Below, piece after piece: positions 37,355 to 60,058 of a stretch of DNA of 64,000 nucleotides. This DNA is from Amphiduros pacificus (taxonomy: Eukaryota > Annelida > Polychaeta > Phyllodocida > Hesionidae): positions 24,552,295-24,616,294 of the forward strand of contig OX439003.1 of the NCBI GenBank assembly GCA_949316495.1, written 5' to 3'. Under the pieces are notes generated by a model, which saw nothing but the letters and a program-made list of their open reading frames with translations, was not told the DNA's origin and did no database searches. The position numbers were made by a program, and so were the translations under genes. Positions within the stretch are counted from its first letter, which is position 1, and the number at the start of each line of letters is the position of its first letter.

Positions 37355-39985
37355 CTGCAAAACAATGCTATCCAGTCGATTGTTTGACCATAAATGACTA
37401 GAGTGGCGGTGATATCCCCTTGAGGAGCTAAGCTTGGATACCTTTTGGCCTTACCGAACATGGTTTATATTATCAAATAGGCAAGATAAAATTCAGATTA
37501 TGCACAAAATAAAAACGCCATGCAGCAAAAAAGGTAAAATGTTTTACAATAACAAATTACGTAATCAGTGTGCAACACAATTGCTATACGAATGGAAAGT
37601 TTGTCATCACAGTGACATCACGATTTGTGTTCATCTTGTGTAAAAGGCATGCAATCTCAGTATCAAAAATAAGGGTAGAATGGGGAAAAACATTTTATTA
37701 ATTCATTAATTAATGAGGGAGGGCATCAGTCTATAGATCGTCAAAATAAGGTTTGGTTTCTGAGATGTTGACAAAAAGGGTCACATATTCAAACATACGT
37801 GGTAATACAATAAATTATACTGCACCAATGGATATATTTGAGGAAACAAGTGTAATGAAAAAGTGGCAAGGGAAATGTCACTAAGTAAGAGAAGGTAGCC
37901 TCGTCGTGTCACACAAGGGAATGCATTACCTCGTGTCTGTGATGCAGCATGGATATAGGTGTCAGCAGGAAGGATGATGCAGACGTGAATTAAGTGGTTA
38001 CTCAACCGCTATGTCTCGTATTTAATGCTTTGATAATGATGGCCACCTAGGCCAAACCAAGGCAACAAAATCTTAAATTAATGTTGTTCTTCTCTGCATT
38101 TCATACATTTGAAAAACCTAAATTGCAAATATTTCTTTAAACTGTAATATTATTATTTAAAAGATAATAATCTATACCATGCCGATTACTATGACTATTT
38201 AAATTCGATCTATTCAGATTAAAAACAGGGAGTGAAATATCTGAGGAGCCAATTGTCACATGGCATTGGCCTAGGTGTAATCACTGAGACAAACTGACGT
38301 GGGTTGATGCAAGGGTAGTGGAGAACAATAGTGAATACATTTGGTGATTGCCTTCCTTGCGGCCTATTCTCACCACGCAGTATATCATGACAGGGCATTA
38401 TTAACAACGGTCCACACTCATCTCTCGGACTAAACACAGGAAATTTGACGGACACGATCTGTGCATGAGAGCCAGGTGTTTGATAAATATATTACATGTT
38501 ATTATTGCACCAGTACCCCGCTACAAAAGAACTACATAGTGATACTGCATCCCAAGACATTAATAGGCAGCTGTGTGATGTAAAGTTTTGATAAATGAGT
38601 GGAAACAGGTCGAGAATAATTCATTTCTACCCACAAGAAGATGTAGAAGGGACACGAGGTTATGAAATTGTATTTCTTAATTGTGTTAATGGAAAGCTTA
38701 TTGAAATGCATTGACATGGACCGCATACATGATTTTTCTATTCAACTAAAAAGATGGAAAATACATCTGTAATGCCAAACACGTTTTAATTAATTTTCTT
38801 TTTTCACATGATCAAGATAAAAAAGACGAAGAAAATTAACCAGTTGTTTGCCATTCACATAAAATAACCCGAGCAACACTAAGCGAGAGACAACAAGCCT
38901 GTTTAAGGACACGCTAAGTTCACCAGATTAAATGGCCTTATCGCTGTCTCAGAACTGTAAAACATAATATGCAGATTGTGTATTATCACAGTAGGTGCGC
39001 AACTGTTTGATGCAGGATCTCCCAATCAGGTGTGGCACAGTATGATCATCACCCATAAAGATTAAGTCTCACCACTTCACGCTTCTGGTTGTATATCTTG
39101 TACCCTATCAATTTGGCCGTCAATATATACCACATCCTTTTCTGGGGCACATTGTTAATGCAATAACGTGTTTAATTAGAACCCAATTAGTTATAGGCGT
39201 AGCGGCTAATACGTTTAGGTTTCACATGGTGTGACTTGCATATATTAAGGAGTGGCTGTAAATGTTCTTATACAAGGTGCTTGCGCTTGTCATTCACTGA
39301 TTGGATTGGAAGTGGGAGGACAGTAATGCCATGAGGGCCTTTAACATTAGTTGCAATCATCATGGGATGGCAAAGGTTGTCATCCATTACTCATACATGT
39401 AGAACACTAAGTCATGAGATGATTGAGATGTTTGCTGTGTGTGAGGAGTATGTAATGAGATCTGCCCAGAATAGGTACAAAACTTCTTGAAACATTGATG
39501 TTATTTACCTCCACCTTTTAGAGAAAAATCTATATTTACTCCATGGGATTATCATTTAAAATAATGTTGTCATTTTATCTAGTCTAATAAATCATAGCTT
39601 TCAGCTGATTGTTCACATATCTTAGGAATCTTTTTTTATGACCCGAGGGTCCCTATCATGAGGGAGGGGAGTGAAGTTCAGTCAAGATTTTCAGAAACGT
39701 TTTTGACAAAATATTGACATTTTTATCTCACATGGTACTTCATGTTTTGCTCTTGGCTGGGAAGGGATGCCATCTCATACTTGTTAAGATGTCTTATGCA
39801 GCTATTTCTCACTGTTGAAACTATCTCATCTATTTAGCTATAGTTGACAGTTGAAGTTCTCTCTCATTTATATAACTATCTTTCTCCCTTGTAGCTATCT
39901 CACATTGTTGTAGCTATCTCATTGTTGTAACTACCGCTCACTTTTGCAGTTGTGGAACTATCTCACTGTTGTAGCTCTATCTAGA
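37355..39985. other. Non-coding stretch inside the putative peptide-gene intron
   Basis: No exon, RNA gene or repeat that I can name. Confidence 0.35.
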
Positions 39986-39989
39986 ATTG

Positions 39990-40670
39990 TGTGTGATAGG
40001 CCCTCTCACACAATTTTTCTTATTTGCATTTATCATAGGTCCTATGATACCATTAGCATTAACATAAAGGCTCTATCATGCTAATTCGCGACGATTTAAA
40101 AAAAAAATCTCTACCATGACACTAGCTTGAGTATTATATGTAACAGGCTTTCTCATGCATCATTATTTTACATTCAGTTACCATAGGTTCTTTGATCCCA
40201 ACTGCATTAGAATTATGTGCAAGTCTTTATTTTAGGTTCTGTCATACCATTAGCATTAGCAAAATGTTCAATAGGCTCTCACGAAATAGTTTTGATTTTC
40301 AGTAAGCATAGGTTCAGTGACACCACAAGCATTAGCAGAACGTTCAATAGGCTCTCTCAGGTAAGTTTTAAAAAATCCAGTTAACACCTGTTCTGTGATG
40401 CCTTTACCATTAGCAGAATATTCAATAGCCTCTCTCAGGCAAATCTTTTGATTTCCAGTTCTGTGGTGCCAATACCATTGGAATACTGTGTAATAGGCTC
40501 ATGCAACCTTTTAAATTTCCAGTTAGCATAGTTCTGTGATGCCATAAGCATTAATTAGCAGAATGTAGCATAGGTTCCATGATGCCGATAACATTAGCAG
40601 AATGTTCAATAGGCTCTGTCATGCAACTTTGCGATATCTAGAAAGCATAGGTGTTGTGATGTCTTTAGCA
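39990..40670. repeat. Degenerate repeat, unit about 80-110 bp
   Basis: Irregular copies of CAGTTAGCATAGGTTCTGTG, ATGCCATTAGCATTAGCAGA and ATGTTCAATAGGCTCTCTCA, about seven in number. Confidence 0.75.
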
Positions 40671-40999
40671 TTAGCATATTATTAGTTAGATATTTACTTT
40701 GAGATAGGCTACTTCATAAATGATCATTTAATCCTTTCCTAGAACATAGCAGTGATAACTGAGGTTTCTTTACATTAAACCTTTGAAAGATGAAATATCA
40801 GCCCAGGAAAGTTCCTTGCATTCTGGAGTTATTTTCAATCCAATATGACGGTCACAGCTCAGTTACCACAACCTTCTCTTTTCTAAGTCTCAGATACCTA
40901 ACCTACTCATAGCTAAGAACTCTACCCGGTAGTTTCAGATAACATCATGGCGGGCAGAATGACAGAAAATCCCTACTATCCCCCATCATTAAAGACGCC

Positions 41000-41148
41000 C
41001 AGTGGCGGATCCAGGTGGGGGCTTTGGGGGCTGAAGCCCCCGGGGGTCTGTGGCTAGGGGGGGGGGGGCTTTTGGGAACTGGAGCCCCCCCCCCTTTTTT
41101 CAGAGCACATTTTAGCCCCCGGGGTAAAAAATCTTGGATCCGCCCCTG
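41000..41148. mobile_element. MITE with CAGTGGCGGATCC ends
   Basis: Ends CAGTGGCGGATCCAGG and (reverse complement) CAGGGGCGGATCCAAG match at 14 of 16 positions. A short ACGCC duplication flanks the element. The 149-bp body is G/C-homopolymer rich. These termini recur in many animal genomes as a short non-autonomous element; its minus-strand translation gives the familiar spurious string GRIQDF...WIRHW. Superfamily, probably hAT, is not proven here. Confidence 0.75.
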
Positions 41149-41304
41149 ACGCCAGTATAAAAATATACTCTTCATACTGTGGAAAAACTCATAGATCTGC
41201 ATGTAATATTTTTTTACAGGCTTTGTACTTGTGGGAAAACATTGTTGTACATAACCATTTCCAAGGGCTTGCAGGGATTAACCTATCAGATTAGAAATAT
41301 CCCA

Positions 41305-41623
41305 TTTGTTTGTTTGTTTGGGGTTTTACATCACTTTCAACATTATTTCAGTCATTTCGTGATGAGACCTACTTGTAGCAGATATAGTGCTGCCTCACTG
41401 AATTGTCATGTCGCAGGTCCTTGACATGACAACCCACCCGGTCACAGATTTACAAGGACAACGGGTTAACCCTTAAGGCACGGGCCTCAGCTCATGTGGG
41501 AAATTGTATCATGAGTTCAATCCCGGCATGGCCGGGGTTCGAACCCGCGACCTTTGGATCACCACAGAGGAATTGGTGCTAATAAGCTGGCGCTCTAACC
41601 AACTGCGCCACGGCCCATGGCCC
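41305..41623 (-). mobile_element. tRNA-derived SINE, copy B, beside an older SINE head
   Basis: Same SINE as copy A, nearly identical through the body. Its target duplication is not clear. Directly next to its tRNA end, 41635-41722 is a second, diverged copy of just the tRNA-like head (GTGCTGATAAGTTAGAGCTC, TAACCAACTGTGCCAC), so the younger copy landed at or in an older one. Confidence 0.88.
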
Positions 41624-41723
41624 AATGCATTGACGGCATGGTCTTGAATCGAATCCGACATTTGGGTCACCACAGGAGAGCTGGTGCTGATAAGTTAGAG
41701 CTCTAACCAACTGTGCCACATAG

Positions 41724-42603
41724 TTGTGGAACCCTGACTGGCACAAGAGGAGTTCTGGAGGCCGTGATGTGTACTGCGGTGTCCCATATCACTCGTGACA
41801 CAGGTGATTAGATTTAAGAACCAGAAAGTCAACTTTTTTTTTGTCAACTAATATCTATTGCAAGAATGTCATACTAGATTGGTGGTTTGGAATCTCTTCA
41901 CGGGTGAATGGAATGACACTGAAACGGTCATATTGCTCCACCAGCCCAGCCAAAAAAAAACCGAGGACCAAATGCCGTTTCTCTTAAACTATGTGCCACA
42001 GCCGTGACAAAGGAGTGCAGATGAATGGGATAATCAATTTAGAATGATTCATCCCCAGGTCATTATAGGTAGAACAGAAATATACCTTTGTTCAAATGAT
42101 GGGCTGTTTGTTTAGAATAAAGACTTTTTCAGCACTTTTTGGGGAAATCAAAATCAGAGCCTGTCAACTGGACTCAATGCCCCGTTCTTCTCTGAGTGAC
42201 TGGGGATATCTCTTTTGCATCATTATCTCAACATAACACAATCAATGGTTTTTGCTTAAAATAGAAATGATCTCCTGAAAATAAATATCTTATCTACAAA
42301 AAGCTAAAAACCCCAATAAGTTGTTAAAGAGGATAGATAAAAGTTGGACAGACAGAAAATTTCTCCTCGCTGCAGAAGCTGTGCTCTGCATAGCTAAAGA
42401 TGAGTTGCTGTATAAAAATAGGATTTCTATTCTCAGAATAAAAAAAATCATGCTTCTCCTAAATATTTAAATCATTGCAACATTTTGACTTAAGTATTGG
42501 ATACTTGACAAGCTGTACAGTTCAGAATGCAAGTAAGTCTGTGCTTAGTTGGGGTAAAGAGGACTAGTGTATTGGCCCACATTGTAATGACCACACATTC
42601 CAA
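41724..42603. other. Non-coding stretch between SINE copies
   Basis: Nothing recognised. Confidence 0.35.
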
Positions 42604-42614
42604 CTGGCAATGGA

Positions 42615-42933
42615 TTTGTTTGTTTGTTTGTTTGGGGTTTTACATCACTTTCAACATTATTTCAGTCATTTCGTGATGAGACCTACTTGTAGCAGATATA
42701 GTGCTGCCTCACTGAATTGTCATGTCGCAGGTCCTGGACATGACAATCCACCCGGTCACAGATTTACAAGGACAACGGGTTAACCCTTTAGGCATAGGCC
42801 TCAGCTCATGTGTGAAATTGTATCAAGTTCAATCTTGGCATGGGCAGGGTTCGAACCCACAACCTTTGGATCACCAGAGGAACTGGTGCTAATAAGCTGG
42901 CGCTCTAACCAACTGCACCACGGCCCGTGGCCC
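42615..42933 (-). mobile_element. tRNA-derived SINE, copy C
   Basis: Full-length copy in the same orientation as A and B, with a perfect 11-bp target-site duplication CTGGCAATGGA at 42604-42614 and 42934-42944. The forward ORF through it (AGFEPTTFGSPEE) is a translation of the tRNA B-box region. Confidence 0.93.
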
Positions 42934-42999
42934 CTGGCAATGGAACAAATAAGGCCAGGGAAGTGGATAGTGGATGATAAAGGCAGGATATAATACCTA

Positions 43000-43310
43000 G
43001 TTGCTAGGAGAGGGTAGGCAGATGACAATTTGGGGAGGTAAATAGACAGATGACAGAAGGTAGTCAAGATGGAAAAGGACAAATTAGTGTAGGTATGTGT
43101 AGACGACATGAAAGTAGGTGGCTGGGTAGATGACATGAAAGTAGGTGGTTTATTAGGTGACAAATGAGTGTAGGCAAGAGTTTAGGTGACAAATTAGGGT
43201 AGGCAAGAGTTTAGATGACAAATTAGGGTAGGCAAGAGTTTAGGTGACAAATTAGAGGAGGCAAGTTGGTAGACAACACATTAGGGCAAGCGGGTAGTTG
43301 ATGACAAACA
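43000..43310. repeat. Minisatellite, unit about 29 bp
   Basis: Repeats of GACAAATTAGGGTAGGCAAG followed by AGTTTAGGT; about four good copies in the centre, degenerating on both sides. Confidence 0.8.
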
Positions 43311-43312
43311 AG

Positions 43313-43705
43313 AGCATTGACGCGAAGTCCCCCGTACTTTGGGCACAATAGATGTTTATGGTCGGACGGTCGCCATGGCAACAAAAAACCAACCCATCAC
43401 TGCCATAACATAAACAGATTGGGGAAATATCTAAGCAATATGTCAAACCGTTTTGGCTGTATCATGCACATAAGCCAAGTTGGTGACATGGTTGTCATAG
43501 CAACAGAAATTGACCAATCACAGCCATAATTTAATCAGATCAGAGGATGGTCGTCACGAGTGCCTGTGTGCAATATCTAAGCTGAATGTTGTGGCTGTAT
43601 TGTGCACAGAAGTAATTTACCACGGAATCACGGACAGACGCATGCATGCAGCTCAATTTAATGTACCCCGCTTTTCACGTTGCGAAGAATGCAGGGGGTA
43701 TCAGG
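43313..43705. repeat. Unclassified element with two diverged internal direct repeats
   Basis: A block with CCATGGCAACA, ATCACTGCCATAA, AATATCTAAGC and TTTTGGCTGTATCATGCACA (43370-43475) recurs in diverged form at about 43495-43615 (TCATAGCAACAG, AATCACAGCCATAA, AATATCTAAGC, GTGGCTGTATTGTGCACA). It is more GC-rich than its surroundings. No TIRs or ORF of a known family. Confidence 0.45.
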
Positions 43706-43874
43706 TTGGATGAATTTTATTAGGATGATTGAAAAAACAGATGGGAGTGGACAATGGTGCATTATGGTGATTGATTTGGTAGAGGCAAAGAACTGCGAGA
43801 TGCCAAGAGTAGATAAAAGATGTCTCCTGTAAGATGGGAAAACTAAAATTCTCCCTTTCTTTTATTTCAGAAAC

Positions 43875-44180
43875 ATGATGGACTTAAGGACTCTGAAAAA
43901 ACATCTGGTAGCAGTGGGAATTGCTCTGATATTGGTGGTGCTGTTGTGTCAGCAGCCATGCCAAGGCAAACCTGCAAACTTCTTCCCTCTGACCTGTCAC
44001 AAATGCAACGCCTTGACCTCTGCATCCTACCAGAGTGTGTCCACGCTAGAGACCTGCAGTGCATGTGGAGAAATGTATGGATGGGAATATGAGCACTGCT
44101 GTCTCTGCGACTTTCCATTCTATGAAACATGCAGAGTAGCACTGAATCTATCTGGTATGAAGGGAAGCATTCGAAGATGA
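43875..44180 (+). CDS. Small secreted peptide with eight cysteines after the signal sequence, 101 aa
   Basis: One coding exon, entered through a strong acceptor (CTTTTATTTCAG, ending 43870) four bases before the ATG. Residues 1-31 form a signal peptide: basic MMDLRTLKKH, hydrophobic LVAVGIALILVVLL, cleavage near QPCQG|KP. The mature part (about 70 residues) has Cys at 41, 44, 61, 64, 75, 76, 78 and 86, pattern CX2C-X16-CX2C-X10-CCXC-X7-C, enough for four disulfides. There is no dibasic site before the C-terminal Arg-Arg and no amidation signal, so it is probably a whole secreted domain rather than a multi-peptide precursor. I do not recognise the family; hormone, growth-factor-like or defence peptide are all possible. 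A two-exon structure with a remote 5' UTR exon near 35400 is inferred. A possible polyadenylation signal AATAAA lies near 44499. Confidence 0.8.
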   Translation: MMDLRTLKKHLVAVGIALILVVLLCQQPCQGKPANFFPLTCHKCNALTSASYQSVSTLETCSACGEMYGWEYEHCCLCDFPFYETCRVALNLSGMKGSIRR

Positions 44181-46337
44181 AGTAATCCAACTCCTGGCCG
44201 CCTTTCTCCTGTTTTTGATAAACAAAAATGGAGATGTCTTTCTTCAAAAGTGAACCATCTGATATTCACAGAAACGATGACTGGTGGCTTAGTTTTATTG
44301 TCAATTCAAATTAGCAATCTCAGGCCCAGAACTTTGCTCACAGGACTTGTTTCAGCAATACCAGTAGCATAGATCTGTATAGATGTCAGGTGGAATTGAA
44401 TTTGATTGTGTTTATTTTTACATCTTCAAAGTAACATATTTGGATGTTATCATTAAACAAACATTGTAAATGTATAACATAGATGTATTCCATGCAAAAT
44501 AAATGTCTGAGCAATTTTGAATATAGATATCCCTGTGTTATATATATCTGAACCAAAATAGTCCGAGACTCAAATTTAGGGAGCACATGTGCCTGGCCCT
44601 TGACCCAAATGTACTTGCTTAAAACTAAAAAATTAAATCAGAGAACTAATAAATACATAGAATTTAAAGCAAATTAAATACAATGCGATCAACAGAACAG
44701 GCACAAGAGCTTTGACAGTACTGTTGTTTGATGCATATTTTCGCAATGTCTTTCTACCTTTTGACACCTTAATAGTTCCAGGCTTTGACAGAACTTTGGA
44801 TTAAAGCACAGTATATCATGTCAAAACTATGTAACTATTTGTCAGATATTGGTATTTAATCAGCAAGAGGAATTTGATTCTCTGCAATAATGTAGGGCAA
44901 AGAATGTTGATGTTCTCAGTTATAAACATTTATAAAATGCCTGGAAAACATTATAAATTGTACAAAATTCTGCATTAGAATATTTGCACAGCACAGTTTA
45001 TTTTTCTTTTTAAAAGAAATCTTTGTTTTTGTCCAGCTTGTGGGTGACGCATTCACTAGGTATCTGTGTAAAAATGTTTCACAATTTGGACAGGAATATT
45101 ACTGCACTATACATTATAAGCTGGTCAACAGATATGTTCAAACAAAAAAAAGGTGTTAATCAGGTATGACAAAAGTATACAGCAATAACATAACCTAATC
45201 TCAAAAGATTCTAAAGATTTAAATTTTAATTCTTTATGTACAGCCAGAAAATAAAGAAGCAATGAACTACTAACATTAATTCATGCAGCCTTTTCAATTA
45301 GATCCTAGGGATCATAGTTTTATGCAATCTTTATACTGCCCTGTTGCTTTTATTAATTTTTGAAGTGATCACAGTTGATATTAAGAGTGTGATAAGAATA
45401 TCAGAGGGATTTTCTGTTGTGTTTTTTTTTTCTCATAAAATAACCAAAAACAATAGTGGTTGACATTTTCTAGGGAAAAATAACTTGCAGTGAACCTATT
45501 CTCACTGTCCATTCGTTAATTGAAAGCTGTAAATGTTGCAAGTACTCAATTAGCTTTACTGGGGGGCCATATTAGTTAAAAACAATACTCCTTGGCCGAA
45601 GTAGATTGGGGCCTGTTTAGGGCCTGAAAAGTCATAGCATGGTTTGATATAAATTAGGTTTTGACCAGAAGAGTGCAAACATCTGGTTATTCTTGGGAGC
45701 AATGTCAAGTTCAAAGCCACCTGAATTGGCTAGATCACATGATTTGTGCGGTCCCAAACAACTTTGGCCATTTACATCATATCTTTATACATAATGAATT
45801 AATCAATCAATTGAAAATGAAATAATGAAATAGCTATGTACAAATTTAGTATTGAGAATCATTTGAGGCATGTAACATGTTCAAATGCATTAATCACAAT
45901 AATAAACAATTGCAAGAATTCTGTTGGTAAAAGAAATGATCTGTCACCAAGCCAAGTTCAAAGGTCACAGAATGTCAATCATTCACATATTCATATATCT
46001 TTTGTTTGCAAAAAATTCTTGACACAAAATTATTTGGTCATTAATTCCAACACAACCAATCCTCATGCTTTGGTGCAGTCAGTGATTTCTTTAGTGAGAT
46101 GCTGTTCTTACAAGGGTAAAATCAAGAAAAATATCAGGCACAGTTCGAATATGATCAGGAAGAGAGAAATAAAGCTTTCCATTGGACTGACTGTCTTCCT
46201 AGAATACCACATCCATATGCTCAATGGATGAGAAAAAGCACACTTTGTCATCATCACTTTGTGTAATCTTCATTTCTTTCCATGATTTTGTCCAGCTTCT
46301 TGCATTTAGCAGAGGAAATCTATTTTGGAGTGGACAT
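44181..46337. other. Convergent 3' ends of the peptide gene and DDB1
   Basis: Contains the 3' UTR of the peptide gene (plus) and that of DDB1 (minus). A plus-strand ORF at 45836-46231 is antisense to the presumed DDB1 3' UTR and shows no family similarity. No other gene. Confidence 0.45.
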
Positions 46338-58179
<11,842 letters not shown>

Positions 58180-58330
58180 GATGAAGTTGTTTTGGACAAA
58201 ATGCGGCACAATTCTTCTCGGTCTTCTTACCCAACGTTATTGCGCATGCTTGGCGCGAATGTCGAAGCCTGAGCTCAACTAAGCGGTTTTCTCTTTTCAC
58301 CCAATGAAGTTTACACTAATAAGTAGCTGA
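58180..58330. promoter_or_regulatory. Probable bidirectional promoter of DDB1 and XRCC6
   Basis: Between the divergent genes lie TGCGCATGC (58241-58249, NRF1-like), TTGGCGCGAA (58250-58259, E2F-like) and CCAAT (58301-58305), and no TATA box. Such TATA-less, NRF1/E2F architecture is typical of housekeeping and repair gene promoters. Confidence 0.55.
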
Positions 58331-58383
58331 ATGTTTCAGACAAATTTGTGCTGAAGCAAAAAGGCAACTTCCCGAATTGCTTG
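58330..58383 (+). other. Candidate non-coding first exon of XRCC6
   Basis: A segment ending CGAATTGCTTG|GTAAGCG has a consensus donor just downstream of the promoter motifs. The ATG exon of XRCC6 has acceptor-like CTAAAGCAG ending at 60036, so a 5' UTR exon is needed. Sequence 58384-60036 would be the intron and shows no other feature. Confidence 0.4.
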
Positions 58384-60058
58384 GTAAGCGCATAAAATTC
58401 GTAACAAATTAAGGCTGGTGTCACTCTGAAAAAGTAAATACAAGGAGTAATTTACCCTAAATTTGAAAGAACCAATTCAGTTCTGATCTTGCCTGGTGCA
58501 TTAGTGAAAGGGACAGCCAGGAGTTGAGTAGCGAATACTCATCTTACGGTAAAGTGTAGAGATCTGTGACTGACACTGTCACATAGTGTCAGTGAGGTGT
58601 CACCTCCAGTGTCAATGGTGCATTTTGGGTGGCACCATTCTAAACTATGGTTTACGTTTGTTGTCATGGAAATCACTCATATCAAATTATTGTGACTGGC
58701 AGGGTTACATACTCCTGGAGTCTGCTGCATGATTATTTTATTCAAAGTGGGCAATCTGGGACAATGAAGAGAGGGATAAGCAACCAAGATGGCAGGTACC
58801 AGATGACAAAATACACAGACATATCATTCATATCATGTGCTTTGTATGCATTTAAAATTTAATACAGACAGGCCTGATTAACACATAAAATCCTGGATTG
58901 AGAAAAATTGAGAATAATTATGATAATAAGGCAATTTCCCCAGATCAGCTTGCATGGTTTGAGCTGTGAGTGAGGCCAAGGCTATATCTCAGTAAATTAA
59001 ACTGACAGAGGCACAGGCTAAGTAATAAGTGTCATTAATTGTCACATACTTTTTGAAAATTAATTATTATTTACCAAAAGGTTGGCATTAGTGGACTTAA
59101 AAATACACAATAAAAATAGTGGACTTAAAAATACACAGTAAATGTGAAGAGATCTTAAATAGTGACATAATTTCTTTTTCAAGCTGTCATTTAAACACTT
59201 TTGTATGTTTATTAAAGAAAATATAAATGTCAATTACACAGAACTAAAATTGGAATATAAACATTTTTGAGTATTTATGGTCGTTCCATGAAACATGGTC
59301 AATATTGTTTTCAGATAAAGACATATGAATATATTCTTATAACATGTAAACAAAGATGAAGTGTGTGATAACAAAAAGTTCAAGATGACAACATTGTCGT
59401 CGCTCATTGCCGCACAAAATTATCAAACAACATTGCTAAAAAATGCCTTTCAATCAATAGAGCATGGAATTCTGTGTAGATTTAGTTCAAATATGGTATA
59501 AATCGGACATTTAGAACAGAATTGACAAGCAAAAGTCAGATCGATGATTTACATTGAAAATTTGTGCTACAAAATTCGTTTATGTACCAAATTAAATGTT
59601 TTTGAAAGATGAATAAAATAATTTCAACTACCCCATCAGTTTGCAATGATTATTTTATTTTGTGTTTTTTTGTTATTTTAATTTTTGTTTTGTTTGTTGT
59701 AATTTTTGTTGCGTTAGTTATTCACCACTTTTTCTTGTTTGTACTTTATATTTTCAGAAATGTATATGTTTGTATCTGTATTAAGGCCTCCAGCATGATA
59801 TTTAAAAGTGTCTATGAATTAAATCAGAGATCAGAGTGCAAGTGCACTTAACAGTCTGCAGCACAGAGTTAAAAACCTATGTCATTAGGTCAGATATCAA
59901 TCAGTGCAATGTATATAGCATAGAGGTATTTGGTTGTAGCCATGTATATTGATATTGTTGACACCACGGATTATTACAGTACTGTTTGTGACACTTGTCA
60001 CAAGGGATCTAATTGATTTATTTTTTTCTAAAGCAGATTACACTGAAAACTAAAAAGG

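Noticed and set aside
40945-41202. ORF with GRIQDF...WIRHW
   Set aside because: A well-known translation artefact of a MITE with CAGTGGCGGATCC ends.
42808-42993. ORF containing AGFEPTTFGSPEE
   Set aside because: Translation of the tRNA B-box region of SINE copy C.
45836-46231. 131-codon plus-strand ORF
   Set aside because: Antisense to the presumed DDB1 3' UTR, with no recognisable domain; compatible with chance.
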